From Gracilibacillus caseinilyticus (GTDB taxonomy: Bacteria; Bacillota; Bacilli; Bacillales; Amphibacillaceae), in assembly GCF_022919115.1 (NCBI RefSeq), contig NZ_CP095072.1, forward strand, positions 4,154,001 through 4,218,000: a stretch of DNA of 64,000 bases, read 5' to 3'. Made by a program: the position numbers and the translations under genes. Under the pieces are notes generated by a model, which was not told the DNA's origin, searched no databases, and saw only the letters and a program-made list of their open reading frames with translations. Below are positions 61,305 to 64,000 of the stretch, in pieces. The first letter of the stretch is position 1; the number at the start of each line of letters is the position of its first letter.

Positions 61305-63569
61305 CTATCCTTCTATCACTATTTTCGTTTCCCCAGGTTTTCCAGATACTTTTTTACTGCCAACTACCTCTACATGATAGGCTTGGTCAATCCCCGTTGT
61401 GATTATGTTTATTTCATTTCCACTACGAGTAGCAGATACAGAGCCAATTACTTCTCCCGTCGCATTCACTAACGTACGTTTTGCCGTTTGATTCTCTTCT
61501 AATTGATAAATCTTAAATGTAACCTTTTCCGTATAATCGTACACTGGTGTCGTATCACTTGTACCAACCGGAATAATCGTATTAGGTCGAACGAACAATG
61601 GCAGACTGAAGTAATCATATTTTTCTTTCAGCCATGTGCCTCCTTCGACAATTTCTCCTGTTAACAGATGTGTCCAGTTACCTTTTGGCAAATAGAAGGA
61701 GCCAATTCCATCTTCATTAAAAATAGGAGCGACTAAAATCGAATCACCGAGCATATATTGACGATCAAGTGTTTCGCATAAAGGATCTTGCGGATATTCT
61801 AACAGCATCGACCGCATAACCGGAATACCGGATTGGCTGTTTTCCACTGCCTGCCCATATAAATATGGCATAAGACTATTTTTTAACATGGTGAAATGAC
61901 GAGCTACATCGACCGCTTCTTCATCAAATTGCCACGGAACACGATAGGACGAGCTTCCATGAAAACGGCTGTGACTGGAAAGGAGACCAAATGCTGTCCA
62001 CCGCTTGAAAACATCCGGTGTGGCCGTATTTTCAAAACCGCCGATATCGTGACTCCAATAACCAAAGCCGGAAGTGGTTAACGATAAGCCTCCGCGAAGA
62101 CTTTCCGCCATGGCATCATAAGTAGAATCACAATCACCACCCCAGTGAACTGGGAATTTCTGACCGCCAGCTGTTGCCGATCGGGCAAAAACAATTGCTT
62201 CCTCTTCTCCTTTTTCTTGCTTTAATAAATCGAAGACGACTTCGTTGTACAGATAGGCATAATAATTGTGCATTTTGTCAGGACTTGATCCGTCATGATA
62301 GACGACATCAGTTGGGATACGCTCTCCAAAATCTGTTTTGAACGAATCAACGCCCATATCCAACAGCGCTTTTAATTTATCCTGGAACCAGCGGCATGCA
62401 TCTGGGTTCGTGAAATCCACTATTCCCATTCCTGCTTGCCATAGATCCCACTGCCATACGTCCCCATTAGGCTTTTTAAGCAGGTAGCCTTTTTCCATTC
62501 CTTCATCAAACAGGACAGATTTTTGTGCGATATACGGATTGATCCAAACACAAATCTTTAAACCTTTGTCCTTTAAACGACGAAGCATCCCTTCGGGGTC
62601 AGGGAAGTTTCGGCGATCCCAGATAAAGTTACTCCATTCGAATTCTTTCATCCAGAAGCAGTCGAAGTGGAAAACACTTAACGGAATACCTCGCTCTGCC
62701 ATACCGTCTACAAAATGATTAACTGTTTCTTCATTATAATCGGTGGTAAACGATGTCGACAGCCACAATCCGAACGACCAAGCTGGTGGTAATGCGGGCT
62801 TTCCTGTCAGCTCTGTATAGCGGCTGACCACCTCTTTCGGTGATGGACCATTAATAAAGTAGTAGTCTAAGTATTCACCTTCCACACTGAATTGAGTACG
62901 GGAAACCATTTCAGAACCCAATTCATAACTCACTTCTTCCGGATGATTGACAAACACGCCGTAACCTTTACTGCTAAGGAAAAAAGGAATATTTTTATAC
63001 GACTGTTCCGAGCTTGTTCCACCGTCCTTGTTCCAGATGTCAACCGATTGGCCATTTTTCACAAATGGTGTAAAACGTTCCCCGAGACCGTACAGGTGCT
63101 CACCAACGCCAAGGCGTAGCTGGCCACGCATATAGGTTGTTTGATCCGGTCCATCAATCCAAGCCAGACCTTTACCGTCGACATCCGTTAAGCGTCCATT
63201 ACTATTTTCAAATGTCAGAGCAAAATTCTGCTTCGCGATCGTTAACGTTAATCCACCGCTTACAAATTGCACATAATCTTCGTGATCTGCCACATTTAAT
63301 TTGTTTGCCTGATCTACCACATCGAAGTTGGGATATTGTGCTTTGCCACCTTTAAAATGCCATGTTTCCACACGAACGACATCTTCCATTGGTGCAGATA
63401 TCTTAATGGTAAGTAATGGCCCATCCAATGTATCACCACGATGATTCAGATACTTACATGGCGCATATAAAGTCACAGAGCCGTATGCTTCTTTCACTTC
63501 ATGAATTAATTTTGGAAAATGAATTTGATATCCTTCACGTACTAACCAATTACCATCTGTAAATTTCAT
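61305..63569 (-). CDS. Alpha-xylosidase (GH31, YicI-like)
   Basis: 754 residues. N-terminal beta-sandwich domain (1-250), catalytic TIM barrel (about 270-590) and two C-terminal beta domains. The nucleophile is D413 in SFKTDFGERIP and the acid/base is D479 in HWGGDCDSTYDAM, both spaced as in E. coli YicI (D416, D482). The stretch VFHFDCFWMKEFEWSNFIWD is the hallmark of the xyloside-specific GH31 group. It removes alpha-xylosyl residues from oligosaccharides such as xyloglucan fragments and lacks a signal peptide, so it acts inside the cell. It lies 24 bases after the GH42 gene. Confidence 0.93.
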   Translation of the reverse strand: MKFTDGNWLVREGYQIHFPKLIHEVKEAYGSVTLYAPCKYLNHRGDTLDGPLLTIKISAPMEDVVRVETWHFKGGKAQYPNFDVVDQANKLNVADHEDYVQFVSGGLTLTIAKQNFALTFENSNGRLTDVDGKGLAWIDGPDQTTYMRGQLRLGVGEHLYGLGERFTPFVKNGQSVDIWNKDGGTSSEQSYKNIPFFLSSKGYGVFVNHPEEVSYELGSEMVSRTQFSVEGEYLDYYFINGPSPKEVVSRYTELTGKPALPPAWSFGLWLSTSFTTDYNEETVNHFVDGMAERGIPLSVFHFDCFWMKEFEWSNFIWDRRNFPDPEGMLRRLKDKGLKICVWINPYIAQKSVLFDEGMEKGYLLKKPNGDVWQWDLWQAGMGIVDFTNPDACRWFQDKLKALLDMGVDSFKTDFGERIPTDVVYHDGSSPDKMHNYYAYLYNEVVFDLLKQEKGEEEAIVFARSATAGGQKFPVHWGGDCDSTYDAMAESLRGGLSLTTSGFGYWSHDIGGFENTATPDVFKRWTAFGLLSSHSRFHGSSSYRVPWQFDEEAVDVARHFTMLKNSLMPYLYGQAVENSQSGIPVMRSMLLEYPQDPLCETLDRQYMLGDSILVAPIFNEDGIGSFYLPKGNWTHLLTGEIVEGGTWLKEKYDYFSLPLFVRPNTIIPVGTSDTTPVYDYTEKVTFKIYQLEENQTAKRTLVNATGEVIGSVSATRSGNEINIITTGIDQAYHVEVVGSKKVSGKPGETKIVIEG

Positions 63570-63593
63570 TCGATTACCTCCTGTAAAACATCT

Positions 63594-64000
63594 CTATTTT
63601 TTTAAAAGCAGTGTATCTTTTGCATTTATTTCAGTGACTCCTTGATAGCTTTCGCCAGTCAGGATATCCGTCCATTCATCATCACCTGTATCAAATGTAG
63701 CCGTTTCATTATTATGGTTCATCACAAATATTAGCGGTTGTTCGTTTTTCTCACGAATTGCTACTTCTACTCCTGGCGCAGATGTCATGACACCTTTGAT
63801 CCCTTTTTCAGCGGTGATGGTGTCGATAAAGTCTTGGACAAAGGATTGCTCTGGACTTGATGCAATGTAATAGGCATTTCCTGTACCATATTGATTCTTC
63901 GTTAAGACTGGCATGCCTTGATAAAAGTCAGAGCCATATGTAGCCAGCACCTCTGCCCCCTCAGCATGTATTAAATCAAACAGGATGTTACACTTGTATT
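63594..64000 (-). CDS. GH42 beta-galactosidase, C-terminal part (5' end outside window)
   Basis: The frame is open through the window end. The visible 134 codons include HAEGAEVLATYGSDFYQGMP and LTKNQYGTGNAYYIAS, typical of the trimerisation domain of GH42 beta-galactosidases, and then a small C-terminal beta domain (GVEVAIREK, FVMNHNNET, DILTGE). The active site lies outside the window. As first visible gene of the GH42-GH31-oxidoreductase-GDSL series, it suits removal of galactose from xyloglucan or similar side chains. Confidence 0.9.
   Translation of the reverse strand, partial: YKCNILFDLIHAEGAEVLATYGSDFYQGMPVLTKNQYGTGNAYYIASSPEQSFVQDFIDTITAEKGIKGVMTSAPGVEVAIREKNEQPLIFVMNHNNETATFDTGDDEWTDILTGESYQGVTEINAKDTLLLKK

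Overview
The window looks like the chromosome of a motile, low-GC Gram-positive of the family Bacillaceae. The gene content and the uncharged-to-acidic surface proteins would fit a halophilic or alkaliphilic genus such as Gracilibacillus, Amphibacillus or Halobacillus, but this genus guess is inference. The support is a comF-flg-fliW-csrA-hag block in Bacillus order, degS/degU, a SinR homologue, SigD-type promoters, YdjO and DUF624 (YesL) proteins, and strong AAGGAGG ribosome sites.

Layout. (1) 1-3.15 kb, plus strand: the end of an exopolysaccharide operon resembling Bacillus subtilis ydaL-ydaM-ydaJ. (2) 3.2-19.4 kb, minus strand: a late-flagellar region. Reading in the direction of transcription it runs flgM, flgN, flgK, flgL, yviE, fliW, csrA, hag. 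An AT-rich insert follows, holding a complete pseudaminic-acid pathway (pseB, pseC, pseF, a pseG-pseH fusion, pseI), a Maf flagellin glycosyltransferase and two unknown proteins, and then fliD and fliT. Four SigD promoters are readable, and the hag leader carries a textbook CsrA hairpin. (3) 19.5-27 kb: yvyF, comFC, comFA, degV, an inserted short-chain dehydrogenase plus the stump of a second one, degU, degS and divergent yvyE. (4) 27-36 kb: VanZ, SinR-like regulator, class D sortase, a PBP3-like transpeptidase, two oxidoreductases, an IDEAL-domain protein and an ArAE/FUSC exporter. (5) 36-39.6 kb: two paralogous chemoreceptors. (6) 39.8-42.2 kb: the 5-oxoprolinase genes pxpB, pxpC, pxpA. (7) 42.8-53.4 kb: a carbohydrate ABC importer with its LacI-type regulator and YesL, ydjO, a GH2 beta-galactosidase, a divergent second LacI-type regulator and a sugar isomerase. 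(8) 54.3-59.4 kb: unknown membrane protein, hydrolases, RluA-type pseudouridine synthase, NhaC antiporter. (9) 59.5-64 kb, minus strand: GDSL esterase, Gfo/Idh oxidoreductase, GH31 alpha-xylosidase and a truncated GH42 beta-galactosidase, a set suited to xyloglucan-type side chains.

How it works together. SigD and the FliW-CsrA switch time flagellin production, and the Pse/Maf island probably decorates flagellin. DegS-DegU and SinR are the regulators that in B. subtilis choose between motility, competence and matrix. The sugar genes are arranged as LacI-controlled modules with a consensus cre site.

The most unusual structure is a family of four mosaic intergenic elements (about 31.3, 33.7, 42.2 and 53.7 kb) with inverted terminal sequences and GC-rich arms that can fold on each other. 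Three of them share a short reading frame.
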